Assembly (NCBI GenBank): GCA_028564705.1
Contig: JAPXFQ010002850.1
Coordinates: 2,248,215 to 2,312,214 of the forward strand
From: Apricaphanius iberus
Lineage: Eukaryota > Chordata > Actinopteri > Cyprinodontiformes > Aphaniidae
Direction: 5' to 3'
Length of the DNA: 64,000 bases
The notes beneath the pieces were generated by a model. The model was not told the DNA's origin, made no database searches, and saw only the letters and a list, made by a program, of their open reading frames with translations. Made by a program: the position numbers and the translations under genes. The first letter of the stretch is position 1. Each line of letters starts with the position of its first letter. Positions 51,070 to 61,826 of this stretch are shown in pieces.

Positions 51070-51560
51070 TCTTATATTTGTTGGGAGCAGTTCTGGTTGA
51101 AGAGTCTAACATCAGCAGGGAGCAAGAACCTGTGAAAATGCTCCCTCATCCACCAAGGATGCAGAACTCTGTCCAACAATGTCCCCCACTGCCATATTAT
51201 TTTGGCCCGAGACCTTCTATCTCCCACCACCGGGACTGGATCCAGGGGGCACCCTAGAACAGAGCTGGCCTTCTTGATTAGCTTACCTAACCTTGCCCTC
51301 TCAGCAATCTGTTGCTCCAAAATACTACACCATAAAAGATGGCTGATGCCACCACAGAGTCAAATAATGTCTTTAAGAGGACTCCTTGGACATCAAAAGA
51401 CCTCAGTCTCCTCAGTAGGTAGAGGCTGTTCTGACCCTTCCTGTAGAGAACATCGGTGGTTTGGCTACAGTCCAGGTAGGCTACTTATAAGAGTCCAATA
51501 TCTCAATGTCCACCCCCGGATGTTCACTAGTGTCAGTATGGTCTGATCCTGTGGAAGTCC
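51070..51560 (-). pseudogene. LINE ORF2 C-terminal fragment, Rex/RTE-like
   Basis: The minus strand encodes LGKLIKKASSVLGCPLDPV followed by FLLPADVRLFN (51320-51072). This is a recurrent C-terminal tail of a fish non-LTR retrotransposon ORF. Upstream, in another phase, is GVLLKTLFDSVVASAIFYGV, the usual preceding block. A frame change separates them, so the copy is dead. The plus-strand frame at 51202-51546 is a shadow. Confidence 0.75.
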
Positions 51561-52359
51561 ACCAACAACCCTTTGTTCTCCCATTGTTGATCAGGAGGCG
51601 GTTCTGCTAAGGAGAAAGGCTATGAAGGCTATAATTACCTGCTGTAGAGCTTTCAGGATCAATGAAGGGGGAAAAAATCTGATAAAATCTGATAAATTGC
51701 TTACTTTCTTGTATTTCCATATAAAAAAATAAAAAAATCCTGGCTATATCTTAAAAAAAATCTCTTGCCTCTTTGAAAAGTAGAGGCAATCAGCCCAACA
51801 CTCTGCAATTGCAACCTAAAAACATATTTTCCATTTGATGATGAGCCACATTTGTAAAAAGAGATAAGCTGGACAGATGTCATGCCACAGATGTGTTCGA
51901 CCTCAAATTATCATGTAACTGCCTGTCATTTGTTGGAACTAAATGCCTTGCTTAAAAATCTAACTTCTATAGTTCCATGCGTGTTAAAATTAGAGATCAC
52001 AGGAGAGGAATCCAGTTTTTTAAATTATTAAAACAGATCAAATATTTAGTTACAGAGCAATTTACTCTGGGCCAGTACATTAAGTCTGAGCTCTTTCTTA
52101 TTTGACCAACACGTTTATATTTTTCCAACATATTTGTGGCGTTACTTTGTCTCACATTTAGCTAATCAGCGCATAGCACACAGTACTTGTTATATTCTCA
52201 TTGGTTGATGGGATATGGGACGAGTTGAAAATGAACCTCCTTATACTGTCTATTGCCATAGACATATCCCCAGCCACTTTATCTTTGGCAAACATGAGGT
52301 ATTGATATTCTCACCCTATTTCTACTTTTGGCTAATGGTATAAACGGCTAAAAAAGGTC
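51561..52359. other. Intergenic, no recognised feature
   Basis: AT-rich sequence with nothing supported. Confidence 0.4.
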
Positions 52360-54046
52360 CTCCCAACCATCAGGGCGGATTTGATCAAAATGATTAACTC
52401 ATCCCTCCTATCAGGTGTCTTCCCAAATGCCTTAAAAACAGCAGTCATCAAATAATAAAGAAGAATACTAAAGAAGACGAACCTAGACAGCTTGTTAATG
52501 CAAAACTACAGACTAGTCTCCCATTTATCAGTAAAATTATTGAAAAAGCTGTGTTCCAACAATTAAACAGTTTCCTAACAATGAACATCCACTTTGATAT
52601 TTATCAGACTGGTTTTCGTAGGCACCGCAGCATGAGACTGCCCTTATGAAAGTTTCATGACATCCGTACAAACACTGACCATGGTAAATTCACAGTCCTG
52701 ATACTACTAGACCTCAGTGCGGCATTTGACACTGTTGATCATGATATATTACTTTAATGCCTAGAGAGCTGGGTCGGACTCTCTGGCACAGTACTCGACT
52801 GATTCAAATCTTACCTCAAGAACAGGAATTTATCTGTGTCAATCAGCCAAGTCTCATCACAAAACACAGAAATCACATGTGGGATCCCCCAAGACTCCAT
52901 CCTAGGGCCCCTCCTATTTAGCATCTACATGCTCCCACTAAGCCAAATTATAATCACCAATGCTATTAATTACCACTATGTCGACGACACTCAGCTTTAT
53001 ATCTCAATGTCACCAGGTGATGTTGAACCCATCCAAACCCTTAATAAATGCATTGAGTAAATGAACAGCTGGATGTCCCATAATTTCCTCCAACTGAACA
53101 AAAACAAAAACCGAAGTACTTATCTTTGGACCCAAAACAGATCAACTACATACCAGTAATCAGCTTAAATAGGCCCAACAAGAAACTACCAACCAGGCCA
53201 GAAATCTAGGTATAATAATAGACTCAGATCTGAACCTCCAGAGTCACATAAAGGCAATAACAAGGTTAGCTTTCTATCAACTGAGGAACGTTTCTCGGAT
53301 TAAAGGACCAAGACACGAGACCTAGAAATACTCATCCGTGAATTTATCTTTAGCCGTCTTGATTACTGTTGAAGGATCTGAGTGTATCTTCAGTATCTTC
53401 ACAGGTCTACCTAAAAAATCTATCAGACAGCTGCAGCTGATCCAGAACACAGCTGCCTGTGTTTTCACTAGAACCAAGAAGATAAAACACATCACACCAG
53501 TTCTGAAGTCCTTACACTGGCTCCCTGTAGCTCAGAGAATAGACTTCAAAGTGCTTTTATTAGTTTATATATCATTAATGGTTTAGCACCAGAGTACATT
53601 AGAGATCTGCTATCACGGTACAAACCATCCAGACCACTCAGATCCTCCAGCTCTAGTTTACTGATCGTCCCTAGAACCAGAACTAAACATGGAGAGGCAG
53701 CTTTTAGTTTCTATACTCCTGACATCTGGAACAAAGTACCAGATGCAAATGCAAATGCTGCAGAGACTCTGAACTTTTTTAAGTCTAAAATTAAAACTTA
53801 CCTATTTAGACTCGCTTATGAGTAACTGATCCTATTATTGTTTGTGTATTTTTTATTGCTTTTTACTTACTTGTTTTTAATTTTCATACAAATTATTTTC
53901 TTTATTACTGTTTTATTGTAAATGCTTTCTTATATTTTAAACTTCAAAGCGATTTATGCTCTCTTTTCTGTGTTCTAATTTTAATCATGTAAAGCACCTT
54001 GAATTGCCTTGTGTTGAAAGTGTGCTATGCAAATAAAATTGCCCTT
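52360..54046 (+). mobile_element. L2-like LINE, 5'-truncated with multiple stops
   Basis: Reverse transcriptase motifs appear in order: LLDLSAAFDTVDHDILL (about 52705-52755), [20 protein letters not shown] (from about 52876) and [15 protein letters not shown] (about 52977-53025). The C-terminal block follows (SLHWLPVAQRIDFKVLL, about 53512-53565). The 3' tail contains AAGCACCTTGAATTGCCTTG and ends GCAAATAAAATTGCCCTTGC. Stop codons and frame changes interrupt the ORF, and the endonuclease domain is missing. Confidence 0.9.
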
Positions 54047-55139
54047 GCCCTCTAGAGCATGAAAGTCAAATTATTTTCCTGGATTGAACGGAAGTCATTA
54101 TCTGCCACTTGGCATGGATATGACTATCATAAGTACAAGGAAGTAACAGGTTCCCACACAACACCCAACAAGTATCAACATTCACAATTTAATTGATTTT
54201 GAAGAATATAGGTATGGCTTCAGTGTGCACATGCCCTACTACAAAAACATCCTCAAGTGCATATTTGACACTGCTGACAGATACAGCAGACACATGCTGA
54301 AGCACTTTATCCTGAAATTCTGTACGTCACCTGGCAGAGATGAAAATGGCACACTAACACTTGTGCTGAGAGAATTTTCAAAGTCAACAAACAACCTATC
54401 TGAAGAAAACTCCCAGCACTGTTCTTTTGATGACGATTGTGGAAAGGATTGCAAGGGCAGGCTGAAATGGTACAAATTTGTACTCAGTTTAAACCTTTAA
54501 AAGGCAACTTTTGGACTCTTAAGGACCAATATTGTACTTTTGACGGAACATTTTAAAAAAATGTACCTGTAGATACAAAAATGTTCCACTCTCGTACTGC
54601 TATTTCTGAGAGTGTAACAAAAAGCTATTATACAGCCAAAATATGAATGGATTACAAATATCTTTATTCAGTCTTAACCTCATTAAGCTTTGATTGATTT
54701 TCTTTCATGATGTAATGAAACTACACCTTTCTTGACCCACCTTTCTTTTTTGAATTTTTTAAGTTGTTTTTTTCGAAATGCAATTCTGTTTCTGAATTTC
54801 CACATTTGCAATTTTTCTGTAAATGTATAATTTTTTTATGTACTTTTGTTTTTGGATTTGTATTTATTTCATATAGCTGTGGTTTGTACTTCTCAGCCAC
54901 CACATTTTTCCATATTTATGGTGTTCTGAGAGGCATCACCATTCTGTTAAATAGACCATAAAAACGTACACCGATATTGATGATTCAAGCCGCAAAAGCG
55001 GAGAAGAGAAGAAGAAACTTTACCCCTATATCTGCTTAATCATGTAAGAACATAATCATCGACTGGAAGGTCCATGTATGCATAAAAATTATGAGTAGAT
55101 ATATCAAAGCTCAAGCAATACCTCCTACCCTTCTCTCCT
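54047..55139. other. Unclassified sequence with one 91-codon frame
   Basis: At 54190-54500 the plus-strand frame reads through a mixed-composition stretch (GFSVHMPYYKNILKCIFDTA, later CSFDDDCGKDCKGRLKWYKF). It is less AT-rich in codons than random frames here, but I do not recognise a domain, and the minus strand is also open over the same bases. It could be an old transposon or gene remnant. Confidence 0.2.
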
Positions 55140-56475
55140 CTTGTTATCCCGGGGTCGTGCAGTGTATGGGACATAATCTTACCTTTTCTCCCTTGGCGCT
55201 AGCATGGGCTGGAGGTAAACTCTTCCCTAGCACCTACACACTCGAATCGTGGTAACCTAACAGTGTCAACAAGCTTTTTGCTTTGGGGAGCTTATGGCTC
55301 GGGGTCAGTATGTGGACCTCCTAAGTTCATGGCTAGGAACCGTAACCGCAGCCACCCGGAGGATTAGTCTCTACAATTCACAGACCATAATGCACACGGC
55401 TTTTTCCCTAAATCTAATTGAATATCTCAAAATTGTCACATCCACTGAATTCTTCCCACTTATACTCAGTTAGGAGTCCAGGCCGAGGAGACAATGGATG
55501 GTGGTCTTGGGCGGGACAAGCACGGGGGGTGTAAAGACCTGGGAGGACTGGAAGGCCAGAGCTCCCTTACTCCTTGGCCAGCCTTTGACTTACTCAATCT
55601 CACTTAATCTGTTGAGCATCCAACTAGCACCTACCGGAACAGGTCCGATTCACTAAACTTACTTTCTCCCTGATGGATGGTGGCCTTGGGCTAAGGTACG
55701 GGGGCTGTAAAACCCTGGAAGAACTGGAGGGACAGATCTCGCTGTGGCTGGTCCTGCTTCGACTAGGGCGGCCCTCTCGTTCCTTAACTAGCCTGGGAGC
55801 TGCTGTTTATCGAACATCAATTAGAATTAGAACCAATACCGATTTAATCAATCCTAACCCCCAAAGCCTAATAATTACCTTTTAATACTTACCTTTCAAA
55901 TCGAAAACTCTAAAGCTGAATTTACCATAAAAATGACTTTCCCCTAGTGAAAAAGGAAAATTAAATAGATGCAAGAATACTTTTTAATACTCACCTCTTA
56001 ATACTTACCTTCCAAAGCTAAAATAGATTAACTCTTCAGATTTCTTCACCTGTTAAAAGATAAAAATTCAATAAATCTTAGAGACACCTTATACCTACAA
56101 TCTAATATGATGGACCTTTTAATACTTACCTGCTTAAATCATAAAATTGATTAACTCTTAGAAATTAACCCAAAAGATTTTTTTAACCTGTTACCAAGGA
56201 ACTAATCAAGTATCCTTATGCTTACCTTTTAACACTTACATACCTACCTTTAACAACCACACAATTGTTCAGATTTAGCAATAATTATTCCTAGGTTAGG
56301 TTGGGTTTCTCCCACTTTGTGCTTGTTAATTTCTAGTAATGGGGGGGGGGGTCTATGGACAGTTCAATGCCACCTTCACTGTAAACCCTTTTTTGTTCAA
56401 ATTAAGATTAACTATCAGTAAGACACAAACTTTGTTTCTGCGTTAGTGACACGCAACATATTTAGTTTTAGACTG
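55140..56475 (-). repeat. Tandem array with 5'-splice-site-like motifs
   Basis: From 55870 to 56230 units of about 95-120 bp each contain TTAATACTTACC on the plus strand, which reads GGTAAGTATTAA on the minus strand. Clear cases are 55886-55897, 56002-56011 and 56123-56132, with variants at 55988 and 56220. The 55140-55860 part also has internal duplication (GGATGGTGGYCTTGGGC at 55495 and 55674, CTAGCACCTAC at 55230 and 55622). No long minus-strand frame spans the array. Confidence 0.55.
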
Positions 56476-58310
56476 ATTTTAACCCCATTTTTTTTAGTAG
56501 GAGTTCTGCTCTTACATTTTTATTATAATGCTGGCTAATCAAGAACCATGTGGTGATGCCATACACAAAAAAGGGCTTCATTGACAAATAAACGCGCAGG
56601 CCCGCTTCTATCCTGTTTTTACCGACTGGTTCGATACGACCTGTTTTGGTAGAACAGTTTCATTATTATGTTGCACCCCCTGGTGCTAGCACAAACGCGG
56701 ATGTTCAGGGGGGTAGATAACAAAAGGCCTGTCTGTGTTCTAATACCACCTGTGTTGTAAGGACCCATTTTGATGTGTTAATAACTGCCATTGGATGGTG
56801 GGAAACATCCGCTGGCGCGACCACACGGTAGCTTAAGGTGTTTTAAAGAATGCCTTAACAGCAATAGGTGTCATCCCCTGTCTGTTTCAACAAACCGGAG
56901 TTGTTTGATGTCTTTAATGAACGACACCATTTGGCATGGGAACGCGCCACACTGGCGCAGTCACAGGGCAGAAGGCATAAAGGATCAATGCATTGTTTTA
57001 GAATACCATAAAAGTCGCAGGTGTCATTGTTTTAACCTCTTAGGAAGGCCGTAACCGCGCTCTAACAGCGCGGGCTTGTTTGATGTCTTTCAATAAACCT
57101 CACCGTTTGGTCAATCACCAGAGATGGGAGCACGCCACGTTGGTGCAGTCACAGTGCAGCTAGTAAAAAGCTTGAGGTGTTTCCGGATACCGCAACAGTA
57201 GGCTATAGGCGTGAGCCCTCGTCTACATTTCAACAAAGCAGGGAGCTGTTTGATGTCTTTTAATGAACACGGCCGTTTGGCATGGGAGCGCGCCAGTCAC
57301 AGGGCAGATAGTAGCTTGAAGCGCTGCTCTTTCTAGAATGAGTTTCATTCCCCCACCAAAACTAGTGATTTGATTACTGTTTAAAGTTTAGGCAGAGTTT
57401 TGCATCATTTAATACATGTTTTTTTCTAAAATAGAAGGAAACCTTTACCCGTTTTGAGCAATTGATTTATCAATTAATGTTGTGGAAAGCATAACATCTT
57501 GGTTTTGTAAACCGTTCCTTTCCAAGGTTAAAGAAAGCACGATTTCCTTTTTTTTTTTTTTTTTTTTGCTGGATAGTTTCATGTTTTTTCTGTAATTTAA
57601 ACATTCTGCAGAGGTGCACATCAATGATTTTGTTCATCGTAGTCAAGTAGAAGATCATAAACACGCGCGCCGGAAGTGTACCTTTTCAATATAAAATCAT
57701 TACCGGAAGTTAACGCACCAGAAAAAAAATCACTGTAGTTAACCTTGAATGCAACACACTTTCAACAAGTACACAGTAAGTAACCCTTTCAATTTAAAAA
57801 CACCAACCGGATATAACAAAAATATTTAACATTTAAGTTTAGAGTTTAATTGTCATGCATTGGGGAAATTTGCTAAAAGTTTAATTACAGAGATTAAAGT
57901 CTAATCTTAGAGTTTAGAATAAAATATATATGGGGAAATGCATTTAAAGTTACTTAAAGTTTAGAGTTTAATCAAAGTTTTTATTTTATTTAGAACTGTT
58001 TAAATGTATTACTAGTTTATTTAAAGTTTAAGCGACGGTGATTGTCACCTTTTCTCTCTTTTTGACTTGTATAGAAGTAGAATCTAGGACGCTGCTCCTC
58101 GGTCCATCGTTTTACACGACCTGCTCCATCGCTTTTCTGAAGAAAAGAGGTCCGGTGATTCTTGAGGTCTATTTAACGGTAAAAGACACCTCCTTTCTTA
58201 CGAAGTTCCAATCAATCAGCATTTATCAATATAGAGCTTTTCTCAGCCAAAAGGCAACCAAATTGCTGCAAGTAAAAGTGTTAAGGTTCCCATTAGGTAG
58301 GTATATCTAA
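56470..58310 (+). mobile_element. Unit C, first copy of the right half
   Basis: In order it carries a 105 bp block (56475-56580) also found at 59445-59550, the core (56585-56708) shared with unit B, a three-unit tandem array (56795-57300), the AT-rich arm with the ETS-TATA-ETS block (57668-57710), the TTTAAAG-rich block (57830-58030) and the GC-richer outer block to about 58240. It stops before the C-rich terminus seen in the second copy. Confidence 0.6.
56795..57300 (+). repeat. Tandem array of unit C
   Basis: Units 150-190 bp long share TTTGATGTCTTTNAATGAAC, GGCATGGGAACGCGCCAC (56936, 57123 and 57278 in diverged forms) and CAGTCACAGGGCAG. They are CpG-containing and GC-richer than the arms. 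A single remnant unit lies at 59925-59945 in the second half. Confidence 0.75.
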
Positions 58311-59444
58311 CAAAGGGCCCACCTCAGCACATAGATCTAATACGACTACTTTAAGGAATCTACATCCACACCCCCATCTAGATGGTGCCAATCTCACAAT
58401 CTTCAATGAGTACCGGCAAATCCATTGTGCAGCATGATGCAGGCATGTCACTGTAGTACTGTACTTAGCCTAAATTTTTACTTCACTCAAATAATGCACC
58501 AATAACTGCCATTCCGTATAATCTGAAGATTTACATATGAACATACTGTGATATGATTTTTAAATGCAACAAATTTGAGTCAGATTCTCATTTTAATTTT
58601 CTGTTCAGAGACAGGGTGGGGTATGATTGTAGGTCGTGTGTTCTCATGTGTGCAAAGCTCTAATAGTCTGAAAGTGTGGCTTAAATTTGTAATTTTGCCA
58701 TCTCATGAGCTGTGCTGTCAGTGTCCTACATGTCTAAAAGTGCATAATTAAGGTCCTTTGTTTGCTTAAAGTTGCAAACATTTTTTATACTTTTTTTTTT
58801 ATATATATAAATCTTGGCTAGAAACTTAGAGCTTAGCTAGAAAGTGACCTATCTTTTCTGACCCCATTTTGTGTGAATGCAAGCTTTATTATGGAGCCCA
58901 GCAGGGGTCAGGAGCAGAAATAATTTTTGAGGGGCAAGAGCTAAAGGGGTTATTTTAATATTTTCAGTTTTATTAGAGGGTCATTTATTTATATACATGT
59001 TTTATGTTTTGTCGTATGCAGCATGCTGAGTTTAAAGAAAGTAAGGTTTTGCTTAAAATGAAGCCTCCAGGCTTGTTTCATGAGTTATAAGTCTGAGCAG
59101 AGGGGGTGAGAGCATTCCAGAAGATGAACAGAGACCATTGTATGTAGAGGGTACATGTAAATTTGCAAGATATGGGTCAAGTGATGTTTGCTGAAGGAAG
59201 TTCCATAACTATGTTATATTGTTCTAAGACCCCAGCAGATGTCTGGAGGATTAGTTAAAAATAATTTTTAGACAATGTTTATGGTGTAGCAGACAAGTAG
59301 TGCCCTCCTTAAACTTTTTTGTGAACTTTGCAAAGTAACAAAATCCTCATCTGAAAGGGCCTGTAAGGCAACGGGTTTCATCACGATTCACGAGTAAAGT
59401 CAACTAATCCGGGTTCAGAGAGCTCAAAAGGGGAAAGACTGTTT
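58311..59444. other. Sequence between the two halves of unit C
   Basis: AT-rich sequence with no recognised gene or repeat. Confidence 0.4.
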
Positions 59445-61085
59445 GATTTTCAACCCACTTTTTTAGCAGGAGTTCCGCTCTTACATTTTTATCAAAATGC
59501 TGAGTAATCAAAAACCATGTGGTGATACCATACACAAAAAAATGGCCCTCTGTTGCCCCCTCATACAAAGTTGCGTAGTCTAACTATGCTCTTACAAGGG
59601 GGGTTGGGTCTGTGTGTGTGTGTGTGCGTGCGTGCGTATGACACCCTCTGTTTAGAGAGAGAAATGTTTGCTGATTCGGCAATATTTACTATTTCTCCTT
59701 TTCTGAGGACTATCAATAAACTATTGTATATGCTACTACATTTGTTTTTTGATTCCAAAAAATTTAAAAAGTGAAGGTTTTTAAGGGTTTTACACACATT
59801 TCTATGCATAAAAATAAGATAAATTATACAATTTCCAGCTTTAATTTTATCTTTAAAATTTTATTTGGAAAAATGACCTCACCTTTTTACTATGTTACAT
59901 AAATAAATTCCGTCATCAATTCGTTGGCGCAGTCACAGGGCAGAGAGTAAAAAGCTTGAGGCGCTGCTCTTTCTAGAATGTGTTTCATTCCCCACTGAAA
60001 CTAATCAGTTGATTACTGTTTAAAGTTTAAGCAGAGTTTTGCATCATTTAACCATGTTTTTTATAAAATAGAAGGAAACCTTTAGCCCTTATGAGCATAC
60101 GATTTGACCTTATTTTAATGTTGGGACTTCTGGGATAAAAGCTCTTGGTTTTGTAAACCGCCCCATTCCTACGTTAAAGATAGAATGACTTCTAGTTTAA
60201 CTGGTTGGAGTTTCGTGTTTTTCCATAATTTAAACGTTCTATGAACTTTTCATCACATCGATCTCTTTTCATTGTAGTCAAGTATAGGATCGTACACACA
60301 TGCGTAGGAAGTGTGCCTTTCAATATAAAAGCATTACCGGACGTTAACGTACCGAGAAAAAAAAAATCACTGTTAAGCTGGATTGTACCACACTTTCAAC
60401 AAGTACACAGAAAGTAACCCTATTAAGTTAAAAGCACTAACCGGATGTAACCAAAATATTTAAAAATTTAAGTTTAGAGTTTAATCGTCATGCATTGGGG
60501 ACATTTGTTAAGTTTAATTATAGGGATTAAAGTGTAATTTTAGAGTTTAGAATAAAATAATCGTATTACATGGAGAAATGTGTTTAAAGTTACTTAAAGT
60601 TTAGAGTTTAATCAAAGTTTTTTTTATATTTACAGTTGTTTAAATGTATTACTAGTTTAATTAAAGTTTAAACGGCTGCGATTGTCACCTTTTTGACCAG
60701 TCACAGAAGAATTACAACGTTGCTCCTCTGTCCGTCATTTTACACGGCCTGCTCCATCGTCTTTCTGAAGAAAAGAGGCCCGATGATTCTTGAGGTTCGG
60801 GAAAAGACTCCTCCTTTCTTACAAAGTTTCGCCTCCACCCCTCCTGGTATACATAAATAGGGTTTGGCCGCTGGTAACCCCAACCAACTCCCCCCTCCCA
60901 CTAAGGGTAATAAATTCTGTTTTGAAACACAGTTTTGACCCCTCTCTCTCCTCCGGAAGTCATAAACCCCCCTGACTCCATCTGTTGGACCTCTGACCAC
61001 ACCATCTGTTGTCTGACCTCTGTTTGACCCCGCCCACTTTAATCAACCCCTGCACACTTTGATCCATCAAACTAAATTAAATTTT
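59445..61085 (+). mobile_element. Unit C, second copy of the right half, with full terminus
   Basis: The direct-repeat block 59445-59550 (GGAGTTCCGCTCTTACATTT, then AACCATGTGGTGATACCATA) is followed by a GT microsatellite (59609-59637) and the motif GGAAAAATGACCTCA shared with unit A. Then comes an arm nearly parallel to 57300-58240, including the ETS-TATA-ETS block at 60304-60350. The end has C-rich tracts (60885-60905), several TGACCTCTG repeats and the terminal TTTGATCCATCAAACT, the inverse of unit A's left terminus. Confidence 0.65.
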
Positions 61086-61357
61086 GACAGAATATGGATC
61101 TATTATCTTCTCTAATGTAGCATATTTTACACAACAGTTCAGGCAAACCCTCTTGTGGACCTGGCAGCTCAGCTGATGCCTCCAACATTGTGTTTTATGA
61201 AACCTAAACAGCTGTATTGCACTGCCTATGTCACACCTGTACGTGTCCCAGAACATGATTAAACCCTTTACTTTTTCCAGATCAAAATGTAACACTTTAT
61301 GAATAGTTGTCTTAAACCTTAAACAGTGTGCCATCTCTGATGTTGTGTTGCAAAGTA
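61086..61357. other. Short gap between unit C and the Tc1 element
   Basis: A 101-codon minus-strand frame overlaps here but has no recognisable domain. Confidence 0.35.
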
Positions 61358-61826
61358 CAGTGGGGATCGAACGTTTTGGCACCCCAGGTAAACATTTGTA
61401 TTAATGTGCATAAAGAAGTCAGGGAAAGATGGAAACGTCTCCAAAAGACATTAAATTACAGATGAGACATTCTTATAATGTGTCAAAAAAGTTAGATTTT
61501 ATTTTCATCATTTACACTTTCAAAATAATAGAAAACAAAATAATGGCATCTGCAAAAGTTTGGGCACCCCGCAGAGTTAATACCTTGTACTGCCCCTTTG
61601 GACAGCTGAGACCTGACAGTGGTATGGATTGTTCACAGCAATCATTTGGAAAGCCCAGGTGATGTCAATCTCAAAGGCTTTAAAGACCATGGTTTCCTCT
61701 AAGAAGTTTTCTAGAACCCTGAAACTGAAAATAATTGACTCTCACAAAGCAGGAGAAGCCTATAAGCAGATAGCAAAGCGTTTCCAGATGCCAATATCCT
61801 CTGTTCGGAATGTAATTAAGAAATGG
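61358..61826 (+). mobile_element. Tc1-like transposon, left part, interrupted by a retrovirus
   Basis: After a TA the element begins CAGTGGGGATCGAACGTTTTG followed by GCACCCC. A second copy of the terminal motif (AGTTTGGGCACCCC) lies about 200 bp inside, as in inverted-repeat/direct-repeat Tc1 elements. A transposase start follows at 61689. Homology stops abruptly at 61826, where a retroviral LTR begins; the remainder would lie beyond the window. Confidence 0.85.
61689..61826 (+). pseudogene. Tc1-like transposase, N-terminal 46 codons
   Basis: The frame from ATG 61689 reads MVSSKKFSRTLKLKIIDSHK followed by AGEAYKQIAKRFQMPISSVR and NVIKKW. This is the first helix-turn-helix of the DNA-binding domain of Tc1-family transposases. 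It has no stop up to the LTR insertion. The residues after W in the open frame come from the LTR. The DDE catalytic domain is not in this window. Confidence 0.85.

Noticed and set aside
12866..61085. Units A-C as Polinton/Maverick or herpesvirus-fused (Teratorn-like) elements
   Set aside because: Long inverted ends are suggestive, but no integrase, polymerase, capsid, protease or piggyBac-type gene was recognised, and the termini do not fit what I know of those elements.
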